From the NCBI GenBank assembly GCA_025935655.1, contig JAICUV010000242.1, forward strand, positions 1 to 5,193: a DNA stretch of 5,193 bases, in the 5' to 3' direction. Shown piece after piece: positions 1 to 4,687 of this stretch. Origin of the DNA: Chloroflexota bacterium (lineage in GTDB: Bacteria > Chloroflexota > Limnocylindria > Limnocylindrales > CSP1-4). Positions within the stretch are counted from its first letter, which is position 1; each line of letters begins with the position of its first letter. The notes beneath the pieces were generated by a model, which saw only the letters and a list, made by a program, of their open reading frames with translations, did no database searches and was not told where the DNA came from. Position numbers and translations under genes: made by a program.

Positions 1-20
1 CGATGCTGGCCGAAGCATGA
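1..20 (+). CDS. 3' end of an upstream gene (partial)
   Basis: The frame beginning at base 3 reads Met-Leu-Ala-Glu-Ala and stops at TGA 18-20. That stop overlaps the transaldolase ATG (17-19) in an ATGA arrangement typical of translationally coupled genes. No Shine-Dalgarno sequence is visible before ATG 17, which fits coupling to an upstream gene. Only five codons are visible, so the product cannot be named, and the frame could be open by chance. Confidence 0.35.
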
Positions 21-667
21 AGCTGTTCATGGACACCGCGGCGATCGAGGACATCCGCACGGCGGCGCGCTGGGGCGTGCTCGACGGGGTCACGACCAAC
101 CCCACCCTGTTCGCGAAGGTCGGCGGCAGCTACGACGACGTGCTGCGCGAGATCTGCGGGCTCACGCCGGGCCCCGTGAGCGCGGAGGTCGTGGCGGCGG
201 ACGTCGAGGGGATGCTGGACGAGGGCCGCCACTTCGCGGCCCTCGCGCCGAACATCGTGGTCAAGGTCCCGATGAGCGAGGAGGGCCTCGAAGCGATCGC
301 GCGGCTGCGGGCCGAGGGCATCCGGACCAACTGCACCCTGGTCTTCAGCGCCAACCAGGGGCTGCTCGCCGCGAAGGCGGGGGCGTCGCTCCTGTCGCCG
401 TTCGTGGGCCGCCTCGACGACATCAACGAGGACGGGATGGCGGTCGTGCGCGAGCTCGTGGCGATCGTCGACGGCTACGGGCTCGACGCCGAGGTCCTCG
501 CGGCCTCGATCCGCAGCCCGCGCCACGTGACCCAGGCGGCGCTCGCGGGCGCGCACATCGCGACGGTCCCGCTCGCGGTGCTCCGCCAGATGGTCCACCA
601 CCCGCTCACGGACAGCGGGATCGCCGCCTTCCGCCGCGACTGGGAGGCGGCGCAGGCGCCGCGATAG
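17..667 (+). CDS. tal: Transaldolase, TalC/MipB (small) type
   Basis: A 216-residue class I aldolase of the small transaldolase / fructose-6-phosphate aldolase family, the usual length for it. Transaldolase moves a dihydroxyacetone unit between sugar phosphates in the cytosolic non-oxidative pentose phosphate pathway. Visible active-site residues are Asp6, Thr26 and Asn28 in VTTNP, the Schiff-base Lys83 in VVKVP, Thr107 and Ser164. Three positions separate the activities. Here they are Glu57, Ser127 and Phe129, as in true transaldolases (Glu96, Ser176 and Phe178 in E. coli TalB), whereas E. coli FsaA has Gln59, Ala129 and Tyr131. I therefore infer transaldolase activity. The start at ATG 17 gives the canonical N-terminus MKLFMDTA. 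The gene probably shares a transcript with the gene ending at base 20. Family assignment is secure; substrate specificity is inferred from residues. Confidence 0.93.
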   Translation: MKLFMDTAAIEDIRTAARWGVLDGVTTNPTLFAKVGGSYDDVLREICGLTPGPVSAEVVAADVEGMLDEGRHFAALAPNIVVKVPMSEEGLEAIARLRAEGIRTNCTLVFSANQGLLAAKAGASLLSPFVGRLDDINEDGMAVVRELVAIVDGYGLDAEVLAASIRSPRHVTQAALAGAHIATVPLAVLRQMVHHPLTDSGIAAFRRDWEAAQAPR

Positions 668-684
668 CCCTCGCCGGGCGTGCA

Positions 685-705
685 GCCGCGATCGAATCGC
701 ACGGC
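685..705 (+). terminator. Weak hairpin after the transaldolase gene
   Basis: GCGAT (688-692) pairs with ATCGC (696-700) around a CGA loop. GCC 685-687 and GGC 703-705 extend the stem across a two-base bulge. It lies 18 bases after the transaldolase stop. There is no T-run after it, so a terminator role is only a suggestion. Confidence 0.25.
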
Positions 706-716
706 CCGCGTCTCAC

Positions 717-722
717 TAGACT
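717..722 (+). promoter_or_regulatory. Candidate -10 box upstream of the membrane-DUF4332 gene
   Basis: TAGACT matches the TAnnnT pattern and lies in the 140-base gap after the transaldolase stop. Transcription would start near base 729 and give a leader of about 80 bases. No good -35 box is seen. TAGAGG at 793-798 is an alternative, but it overlaps the ribosome binding site. Confidence 0.35.
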
Positions 723-731
723 TCCGCTAAC

Positions 732-762
732 CGCAGGAGCGGCCCATGGCCTGGGCTCCGCG
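732..762 (+). promoter_or_regulatory. Leader stem-loop enclosing a ribosome binding site and ATG
   Basis: CGC 732-734, GGAGC 736-740 and GGCC 741-744 pair in order with GCG 760-762, GCTCC 755-759 and GGCC 748-751. The structure has a bulged A (735), a bulged TGG (752-754) and a CAT loop (745-747). That is 12 base pairs. The stem covers the AGGAG of the small reading frame at 746-778 and puts its start codon at the loop. No T-run follows, so it looks more like leader structure than a terminator. Confidence 0.35.
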
Positions 763-778
763 AGACTGCCCGTCGTGA
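746..778 (+). CDS. Possible ten-residue leader peptide
   Basis: ATG 746 is preceded by AGGAG (735-739) at a six-base spacing, close to ideal. The frame reads MAWAPRDCPS and stops at TGA 776-778, 29 bases before the membrane-DUF4332 gene. It would be the first open frame on a transcript starting near 729. No amino acid is repeated as in classic attenuators. It is too short for homology evidence and may be chance. Confidence 0.22.
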   Translation: MAWAPRDCPS

Positions 779-793
779 GGGCGATGGCGTGCT

Positions 794-800
794 AGAGGGA
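794..800 (+). promoter_or_regulatory. Ribosome binding site for the membrane-DUF4332 gene
   Basis: AGAGGGA lies seven bases before ATG 808 and fixes this start. The start is confirmed by the paralogue at 2944-3348, which begins with the same residues MKNPPIL. Confidence 0.7.
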
Positions 801-807
801 CGTACCG

Positions 808-1806
808 ATGAAGAACCCGCCCATTCTCGTCGCCGTGCTCGGCTTCTTCGCGGCTCTCGCGGGATTCGGCTTCCTGTTCTTCGGCCTGCGCGTCCTGGGC
901 TTCGACTGGTTCACCGCGCTCGGTGACCTGCCCGCGTTCGACGGCGTCGGGCTGTGGGGCTGGCTCGCGGTCGTCACCGGCGTCATCTGGCTCGCCGCCG
1001 CGCTCGGGCTCTGGGCCCTCCAGCCGTGGGCACGGCTGTTCGCGATGATCGTCGCCGGCTTCGCCGTGTTCGAGGCCGTGCTCGCGTTCTTCCAGTTCCC
1101 CGGGACGGGCATCGGGCTCGCGATGGGGATCATGCCGGCGCTGATCCTGTGGTACCTCAGCACCGCCGACGTCAAGGCCGCGTTCGCGGACGAGGTCCCG
1201 GAAGCGGTCCAGCCGGCGCCCGCCCCGCCCGTCGCCCCGATGGCCTTCGCGGCGTCGACGCCGGCCCCCGCGCCCGTGGCCGCCGCCGCGGCCGTCGCGG
1301 CCGTCGCACCGGAGCCCGAGCCCGCCCCGGTCGCCGCGCCCGTCGTGGACACGCCTGCGCCCGCCGCGGCGCCCGTGGACGAGGCACGGCGGGCATCGCA
1401 GCTCAACGTCGAGGAGGTCGAGGGGATCGGACCGGCCTATGCCGGGCAGCTCAACACGGTGGGCATCAGGACGACCGCGGACCTGCTCTCCGCCGGCGCG
1501 AAGCCGCTCGGCCGCGAGCAGATCGCCGCGCGGACCGGGATCAGCGAGAAGCTCGTCCTCGCCTGGGTGAACAAGGTGGACCTGATGCGGATCCCGGGCG
1601 TCGGGTCCGAGTACAGCGACCTGCTCGAGGCCGCCGGCGTCGATTCGCCGGCCGAGCTCGCGCAGCGCAATCCGGCCAACCTCGCCGTCACCGTCCAGGA
1701 GGTGGTCGCGGCCCGGCCCGGCACCGTCCGGCGGATCCCGACCGAGGCGGACATCAGCGCCTGGATCGACGGCGCCCGCGCCCTGGACAAGGTCGTGGAG
1801 CACTGA
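808..1806 (+). CDS. Four-helix membrane protein with C-terminal DUF4332 (helix-hairpin-helix) domain
   Basis: This 332-residue protein has three parts. Residues 1-126 hold four probable transmembrane helices, at about 5-28, 48-70, 75-95 and 99-118, with a conserved LWALQPWARLF stretch between helices 2 and 3. Residues 127-197 form a low-complexity Ala/Pro/Val linker. Residues about 198-330 match my knowledge of DUF4332. They hold two helix-hairpin-helix-like motifs, VEGIGPAYAGQL (204-215) and RIPGVGSEYSDLLEAAGV (261-278), a TGISEKLVLAWVNKVDL segment between them, and the RRIPTEADISAWI ending. Helix-hairpin-helix folds often bind DNA or mediate protein contacts, but DUF4332 has no firmly assigned role that I know of. 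I infer a membrane anchor presenting a soluble, probably cytoplasmic domain on a flexible tether. The membrane half is 102/126 identical by hand count to the stand-alone minus-strand protein at 2944-3348. Function is unknown. Confidence 0.88.
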   Translation: MKNPPILVAVLGFFAALAGFGFLFFGLRVLGFDWFTALGDLPAFDGVGLWGWLAVVTGVIWLAAALGLWALQPWARLFAMIVAGFAVFEAVLAFFQFPGTGIGLAMGIMPALILWYLSTADVKAAFADEVPEAVQPAPAPPVAPMAFAASTPAPAPVAAAAAVAAVAPEPEPAPVAAPVVDTPAPAAAPVDEARRASQLNVEEVEGIGPAYAGQLNTVGIRTTADLLSAGAKPLGREQIAARTGISEKLVLAWVNKVDLMRIPGVGSEYSDLLEAAGVDSPAELAQRNPANLAVTVQEVVAARPGTVRRIPTEADISAWIDGARALDKVVEH

Positions 1807-1868
1807 CCGGCCCGGGGTCGCACATCGGCCGCGATGGCGACGCCCGGCTGGTGAGGCGCGATCTCGCG

Positions 1869-1874
1869 TAGCCT
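1869..1874 (+). promoter_or_regulatory. -10 box giving a leaderless start for the DinB-like gene
   Basis: TAGCCT ends six bases before ATG 1881, so transcription would begin at or next to that ATG and the message would be leaderless. There is no Shine-Dalgarno sequence. This favours ATG 1881 over the in-frame GTG at 1875. A short inverted repeat, CGCGA-TC-TCGCG (1857-1868), abuts the box upstream. No clear -35 is seen. Confidence 0.5.
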
Positions 1875-1880
1875 GTGCCC

Positions 1881-2354
1881 ATGACACCGGGCGATGACGA
1901 CAACGGGGCGCTCGCGACGCTCGAGCAGGAGCACCAGGGGTGGCACGCGCTGCTCGACCTCGTGAACGCGCTCACACCCGCGGAGCGCACGGTCGTCGGG
2001 TATTACGGGGAGCCCGGCTGGTCCGTGGTGGACGTGGTCGGCCACGTCGGCGCATGGCTCGCCGAGGCCCACCTGCAGCTGGAGCGGATCGTCGCCGGGA
2101 CGTATCGCCAGCGCGAGGTCGATATCGACGGCATCAACGCCCAGCTCCTGGACGCGATGCGCGGACAGTCCTGGACGGTGACCTGGACGCAGGCGAACTC
2201 CGCGCGGACGATGCTGCTCCTCCGCTGGGCGGCGATCGACGAGCCCGGGCCGGACGCCCGCTGGTGGATCCGGAAGGCCGGCCCCGACCACTACGACGAG
2301 CACCTGCCCCGGCTGCGCGAGTGGGTCGCCGAGCTCCACGCCCGGCGCGCCTAG
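1881..2354 (+). CDS. DinB/ClbS-like four-helix-bundle protein
   Basis: A 157-residue protein in the usual DinB-superfamily size range. Residues 47-59 (WSVVDVVGHVGAW) are the hallmark helix with the first potential metal ligand, His55. Near the C-terminus, DHYDEHLPRLREW (136-148) supplies His137 and His141. Together these resemble the three-His metal site of DinB-type proteins. The pattern W-S-V-x-D-V-x-x-H-x-x-A-W followed by DIDGIN (81-86) also recalls the ClbS/DfsB (DUF1706) branch. DinB-like proteins include metal-dependent thiol transferases, ClbS-type hydrolases and many of unknown role, so no substrate can be given. It is cytosolic, with no signal peptide or membrane segment. It lies 74 bases after the membrane-DUF4332 gene and has its own probable promoter. 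The superfamily call is fairly sure; the subfamily is tentative. Confidence 0.75.
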   Translation: MTPGDDDNGALATLEQEHQGWHALLDLVNALTPAERTVVGYYGEPGWSVVDVVGHVGAWLAEAHLQLERIVAGTYRQREVDIDGINAQLLDAMRGQSWTVTWTQANSARTMLLLRWAAIDEPGPDARWWIRKAGPDHYDEHLPRLREWVAELHARRA

Positions 2355-2369
2355 CCACGAGCCTCGCGG

Positions 2370-2389
2370 CCGCCTCGCGCGGCGAGCGG
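2370..2389 (+). terminator. Possible hairpin after the DinB-like gene
   Basis: CCG 2370-2372 plus CTCGC 2374-2378 pairs with GCGAG 2382-2386 plus CGG 2387-2389, around a GCG loop and one bulged C. It sits 15 bases after the stop. There is no T-run, and in such GC-rich sequence a hairpin of this size can arise by chance. Confidence 0.25.
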
Positions 2390-2392
2390 TGC

Positions 2393-2398
2393 TAGCGT
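2393..2398 (+). promoter_or_regulatory. Candidate -10 box for the 2445-2867 gene
   Basis: TAGCGT lies about 47 bases before the chosen start and would give a leader of roughly 40 bases carrying the ribosome binding site. The -35 region is not recognisable. It resembles the other TAnnnT boxes in this window at 717 and 1869. Confidence 0.35.
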
Positions 2399-2444
2399 CT
2401 GGTCGACTCCCGACAACCGCAGCGCACGACAGATGGAGATCGCG

Positions 2445-2867
2445 ATGGCGACACGGCAGGACTTCACGGACGAGGAGTGGGCGACGCTCCAGCGCGGTCT
2501 GACCGGCAGCGGCATGCTCGTGTCGCTGAGCGACCGCGACTTCACCGACTCGTTCGGTGAGGCCGGCGCCCTCACGAAGTTCCTCGCCGGCCAGCAGGCC
2601 GCCGGGACGACGGAGCTGATCCGGGCGCTCGCGCACATCAAGGGCATGGGCTTCGGTGTCACGTCGTCCCCGGACAAGGTCCGCGACCAGACGCTGGACT
2701 CGGTCCGCGCATCGATCGCCATGCTGACCGCCCGTGCACCCGAGGAGGTCGAGCCCTACCGCGCGCTCGTGCGTGGCATCACGACCGCCGTCGCCGAGGC
2801 GAAGAGCGGCACCTCGTCGATCGAGGCGCAGGCCCAGGCGCTCATCGAGGAGGCGCTCGGCGCCTGA
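2445..2867 (+). CDS. Small helical protein of unknown function
   Basis: A 140-residue soluble, largely alpha-helical protein without signal peptide, membrane segment or cysteine. Start choice: ATG 2445 has GGAG (2436-2439) five bases upstream, whereas the in-frame ATG at 2433 has no ribosome binding site and lies beside this one. Visible elements are FTDEEWATLQ (7-16), MLVSLSDRDF (24-33), a helix with EAGALTKFL (39-47), and a C-terminal block from about 83. That block reads DQTLDSV, then APEEVEPYRALVRGITTAVAEA (98-119) and ALIEEALGA (132-140). The layout recalls small proteins in actinobacteria and Chloroflexota with an E-W start, a MLVSL motif and a P-E-E...VA-A ending. That resemblance is from memory and gives no function. 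The gene is convergent with 2944-3348 and ends before the shared hairpin at 2897-2922. Confidence 0.7.
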   Translation: MATRQDFTDEEWATLQRGLTGSGMLVSLSDRDFTDSFGEAGALTKFLAGQQAAGTTELIRALAHIKGMGFGVTSSPDKVRDQTLDSVRASIAMLTARAPEEVEPYRALVRGITTAVAEAKSGTSSIEAQAQALIEEALGA

Positions 2868-2896
2868 CCGTCGCGGACCGAACCGCCGTTAACGAG

Positions 2897-2922
2897 GAAC
2901 GCCGGCCCGAAGGCCGGCGTTC
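2897..2922. terminator. Hairpin terminator between convergent genes
   Basis: GAACGCCGGCC (2897-2907) pairs perfectly with GGCCGGCGTTC (2912-2922) around a CGAA tetraloop, an 11-bp stem. It lies in the 76-base gap between the plus-strand stop at 2867 and the minus-strand stop at 2944, where one symmetric hairpin can serve both directions. Neither side has a real T-run, so it is a non-canonical terminator as seen in many high-GC genomes, or an RNA 3'-end stabiliser. Confidence 0.75.
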
Positions 2923-2943
2923 GTGTGTCGGTGCGGCGTCGTG

Positions 2944-3348
2944 TCAGACGGCCCGCTCGTCCGTGAGGCCGAACGCGGCCTTGACCTCGGCGCTGCTGAG
3001 ATACCACAGGATCAGGGCCGGCATGATCGCCATGCCGAAGCCGATCCCCGTGCCCGGGAACTGGAAGAAGGCGAGCACGGCCTCGAAGATCGCGAAGCCG
3101 GCCATGATCTGCGCGAACAGGCGCGCCCAGGGCTGGAGCGCCCAGAGCCCGAACGCGGCCATCAGCCAGAAGATGCCCGTCACGATCGCGAGCCAGCCCC
3201 ACAGCCCCACGCTCTCGAGCGCGGGCAGGTCGCCGAACAGTCCGAACCAGTCGAAGCCCAGGGCCCGGAAGCCGAAGAACAGGTACCCGAAGCCGGCGAG
3301 CGCGGCAAAGAAGCCGAGCACCGAGATCAGGATGGGCGGATTCTTCAT
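2944..3348 (-). CDS. Four-helix membrane protein, stand-alone paralogue
   Basis: A 134-residue inner-membrane protein of unknown function. Transmembrane helices are likely at about 5-28, 48-70, 75-95 and 99-118. Residues 1-126 align without gaps to the N-terminal half of the 808-1806 protein: 24 differences, mostly conservative, about 81% identity by hand count. Identical blocks include LGFFAALAGFG, GLWGWLA, GLWALQPWARLFA and FEAVLAFFQFPGTGIG. It ends eight residues later with no linker or DUF4332 domain. The start is set by the shared MKNPPIL N-terminus and by AGGGAGG (complement of 3354-3360) five bases upstream. The open frame continues to 3483, but that extension has no paralogue match. 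The gene is divergent from arsR, with a 200-base gap. The fold loosely recalls small actinobacterial membrane domains such as DUF7144, but I cannot confirm that. Confidence 0.85.
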   Translation of the reverse strand: MKNPPILISVLGFFAALAGFGYLFFGFRALGFDWFGLFGDLPALESVGLWGWLAIVTGIFWLMAAFGLWALQPWARLFAQIMAGFAIFEAVLAFFQFPGTGIGFGMAIMPALILWYLSSAEVKAAFGLTDERAV

Positions 3349-3353
3349 CCCTG

Positions 3354-3360
3354 CCTCCCT
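3354..3360 (-). promoter_or_regulatory. Ribosome binding site of the minus-strand membrane gene
   Basis: Read on the minus strand, AGGGAGG lies five bases before the ATG at 3348-3346. This strong site decides the start against the longer open frame extending to 3483. Confidence 0.8.
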
Positions 3361-3363
3361 CTG

Positions 3364-3392
3364 CCGGTGCGCGACCCCGTCGCGGGGACCGG
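3364..3392 (-). promoter_or_regulatory. Leader stem-loop before the minus-strand membrane gene
   Basis: CCCCG (3375-3379) pairs with CGGGG (3383-3387) around TCG, and CCGGT (3364-3368) pairs with ACCGG (3388-3392), leaving six bases unpaired on one side. It lies immediately upstream of the ribosome binding site in the presumed 5' leader. No known riboswitch is recognised. Confidence 0.3.
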
Positions 3393-3451
3393 CGTTATTC
3401 CCTCTTCCGCCGACGAGTGCCAGCGTCCTCTGCGCACATCGTAGCGAGCAC

Positions 3452-3481
3452 GTCCAGCGGGATTCTCGGAATCCCGCGGAC
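3452..3481. repeat. Strong inverted repeat in the divergent intergenic region
   Basis: GCGGGATTC (3457-3465) and GAATCCCGC (3469-3477) are perfect inverted arms around TCG. If A3456 is bulged, GTCC 3452-3455 pairs with GGAC 3478-3481, giving 13 base pairs. It sits between the two divergent genes, about 70 bases before arsR and 109 before the minus-strand gene. It could be an operator or an RNA hairpin in the leader of the minus-strand gene. No known operator consensus is recognised. Confidence 0.6.
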
Positions 3482-3510
3482 ACGCGCCGGGATCGCTCGT
3501 GGTATTGGTC

Positions 3511-3540
3511 TTGACTTATATAAGTTAAAGGTTCTACGAT
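3511..3540 (+). promoter_or_regulatory. arsR promoter with strong -35 and -10 boxes
   Basis: TTGACT (3511-3516) and TACGAT (3535-3540) are separated by 18 bases, the best sigma-70-type promoter in the window. The -10 box ends eight bases before ATG 3549, so the transcript should start at or just before the ATG and be leaderless. The spacer is very AT-rich in a roughly 70% G+C background. Confidence 0.75.
3514..3525. promoter_or_regulatory. 12-bp perfect palindrome, candidate ArsR operator
   Basis: ACTTATATAAGT is its own reverse complement. It overlaps the last three bases of the -35 box and fills the first half of the spacer of the arsR promoter. A dimeric ArsR repressor bound here would block RNA polymerase, so autorepression is the natural inference. 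ArsR-family regulators generally bind AT-rich inverted repeats in their own promoters. Confidence 0.65.
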
Positions 3541-3548
3541 CCCCGTCG

Positions 3549-3941
3549 ATGCACGCCTTCGACGTCCTGGGTGACCCCGTCCGCCGCCGCATCCTCGAGC
3601 TGCTCGCCGAATCGGAGCTGCCGTCCGGCGCGATCGCCGGAGTGGTCCAGGCCGAGTTCGGCATCTCCCAGCCGGCGGTCAGCCAGCACCTCAAGGTCCT
3701 GCGCGAGAGCGGGTTCGCGACCGTGCGGGCGATGGGCGCCCGGCGGCTGTACGCGGTCGATGCCGCGCCGATGCGGGAGATCGACGACTGGCTCGACCAC
3801 TTCCGCCGGTTCTGGGACCAGCGCCTCGACTCGCTCGCGACCGAGCTGGTCCGCGGGAAGCGGGAGCGCCGGCTCGCGGCGGTCACCGACACGCCCACGG
3901 ACGCAACCACCGACACCGCAAGGGAGCCTGACCAACGATGA
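3549..3941 (+). CDS. ArsR-family winged-helix transcriptional repressor
   Basis: A 130-residue DNA-binding protein. The winged helix covers residues 1-72: MHAFDVLGDPVRRRILELL is the classic first helix, SQPAVSQHLKVLRESG (40-55) the recognition helix, and residues 58-70 (TVRAMGARRLYAV) the wing. A helix at 75-105 (REIDDWLDHFRRFWDQRL) is probably the dimerisation segment, and the last 20 residues are a disordered, Thr/Asp-rich tail. There is no cysteine, so it is not a thiol-type metal sensor. It belongs to the ArsR group that is commonly encoded next to AHSA1/SRPBCC proteins. The start at ATG 3549 fits the leaderless promoter and the family N-terminus. The frame stays open back to 3417, but that stretch runs through the promoter. 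The TGA overlaps the next ATG by four bases, so the two proteins are co-translated. The inducer is unknown. Confidence 0.92.
   Translation: MHAFDVLGDPVRRRILELLAESELPSGAIAGVVQAEFGISQPAVSQHLKVLRESGFATVRAMGARRLYAVDAAPMREIDDWLDHFRRFWDQRLDSLATELVRGKRERRLAAVTDTPTDATTDTAREPDQR
3921..3926 (+). promoter_or_regulatory. Ribosome binding site for the SRPBCC gene
   Basis: AGGGAG lies inside the end of arsR, 11 bases before ATG 3938. The spacing is long, so initiation probably also depends on coupling at the ATGA overlap. Confidence 0.5.
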
Positions 3942-4576
3942 TCGACGTCGTCCACGAGATCGAAGCCGCCCGCCGCGAGCTCGCGTCCACGGAAGGACCG
4001 TCCGGCACGCGTCGCATCATCCGCCTCGGGCGCGAGTACGACGCGGACGTCGAGGACGTCTGGGATGCGCTCACCAACCCCGAGCGGATCGGCCGCTGGT
4101 TCCTGCCGATCAGCGGCGATTACCGCGTCGGTGGCCGCTACCAGTTCGAGGGCAACGCCGGCGGCCGGATCGTCGCCTGCGAGCGCCCGCGCCGGCTCCG
4201 GGCGACCTGGGAGTACGGGCCGCCCGTCGCGGAGGGCGACGTCTCGATCGTCGAGGTCCGGCTCGGGCCGATCGACGGCGGCCGGACCCGGTTCGAGCTG
4301 GAGCACACGGCGCTCGTGCCCGAGGAGTTCTGGGCGGAGTACGGACCCGGCGCCGTGGGGGTGGGCTGGGACGGTGGCCTCCTCGGCCTCACGCTCCACC
4401 TCCGCGGCGGATCCGTGGGCGATCCCGCGGCGTGGCAGGTGACGGACGAGGCGCGCGAGTTCTACCGGCTGTCGAGCGATGCGTGGGGCGCGGCCAACCT
4501 GGCCTCGGGCGCCGACCCGGAGGCCGTCGCCCACGGCGTCGCGAGCACGCTTGCCTTCTACGCGCCGTCACGGTGA
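3938..4576 (+). CDS. AHSA1/SRPBCC (START-like) domain protein
   Basis: A 212-residue cytosolic protein with a helix-grip fold that forms a hydrophobic pocket. The domain spans about 26-155. RIIRLGREYDADVEDVWDAL (26-45) and NPERIGRWFLPISGDYRVGG (47-66) are the AHSA1 signature, followed by the YQFEGNAGGRI strands, RLRATWEY (86-93) and RFELEHTALV (118-127). GPGAVGVGWDGGLLGL (136-151) leads into the long C-terminal helix that closes the pocket. Residues 165-212 form an extra helical tail seen in the longer members of this group. AHSA1-like proteins are varied (small-molecule binding, self-resistance, stress), and no ligand can be read from the sequence. It shares an operon with arsR through an ATGA overlap, so its expression is probably controlled by that repressor. 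It was likely formed from the common ArsR-SRPBCC pairing and is not unusual in itself. Confidence 0.92.
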   Translation: MIDVVHEIEAARRELASTEGPSGTRRIIRLGREYDADVEDVWDALTNPERIGRWFLPISGDYRVGGRYQFEGNAGGRIVACERPRRLRATWEYGPPVAEGDVSIVEVRLGPIDGGRTRFELEHTALVPEEFWAEYGPGAVGVGWDGGLLGLTLHLRGGSVGDPAAWQVTDEAREFYRLSSDAWGAANLASGADPEAVAHGVASTLAFYAPSR

Positions 4577-4656
4577 CCGGTCCGGCCCCAAGCTGACCGT
4601 TCTCGCACTGGTCCACCGGGACGCCGCCACGCAGCATCCGCCCACGGACCCGGGAC

Positions 4657-4674
4657 CGGGGAGGAGGCTCCCCG
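4657..4674 (+). terminator. Hairpin between the SRPBCC gene and the secreted-protein gene
   Basis: CGGGGAG (4657-4663) pairs with CTCCCCG (4668-4674) around GAGG. It lies 80 bases after the SRPBCC stop and 14 bases before the next ribosome binding site. With no T-run it may be a weak terminator or a structure in the leader of the next gene. No convincing promoter was found in the rest of 4577-4700. Confidence 0.35.
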
Positions 4675-4687
4675 AACGCCGTCCGTT

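Noticed and set aside
1265..1380. Repetitive GC-rich stretch that looks like tandem repeats
   Set aside because: It encodes the Ala/Pro/Val linker. The repetition comes from amino-acid composition and there is no regular repeat unit.
1875..1880. GTG 1875 as the start of the DinB-like gene
   Set aside because: It lies directly after the -10 box, before the expected transcript start, so it would not be in the message.
727..1887. Long open frame on the minus strand opposite the membrane-DUF4332 gene
   Set aside because: Its translation is Arg/Gly/Asp-rich low complexity with no domain. It is the mirror of a clearly coding plus-strand gene, as expected in GC-rich DNA.
2433..2444. ATG 2433 as the start of the helical protein
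   Set aside because: It has no upstream Shine-Dalgarno sequence, while GGAG within this stretch is correctly placed for ATG 2445.
1437..2636. Long minus-strand open frame spanning three plus-strand genes
   Set aside because: It crosses intergenic promoters and gene ends, has no recognisable motif or ribosome binding site, and opposes well-supported genes.
2923..3444. Plus-strand open frames opposite the minus-strand membrane gene
   Set aside because: The translations are charged, repetitive shadows, while the minus-strand product has a close paralogue in the same window.
3349..3483. Longer start for the minus-strand membrane gene at 3483
   Set aside because: The extension lacks similarity to the paralogue, which begins exactly at MKNPPIL, and the strong ribosome binding site is at 3354-3360.
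3417..3548. Longer arsR start at ATG 3417
   Set aside because: The added 44 residues would be translated through the strong promoter, palindrome and inverted repeat, and do not resemble the N-terminus of ArsR proteins.
3395..4534. Minus-strand open frame opposite arsR and the SRPBCC gene
   Set aside because: The plus-strand products are recognised families with an ATGA overlap. The opposite translation is compositionally biased and matches nothing.
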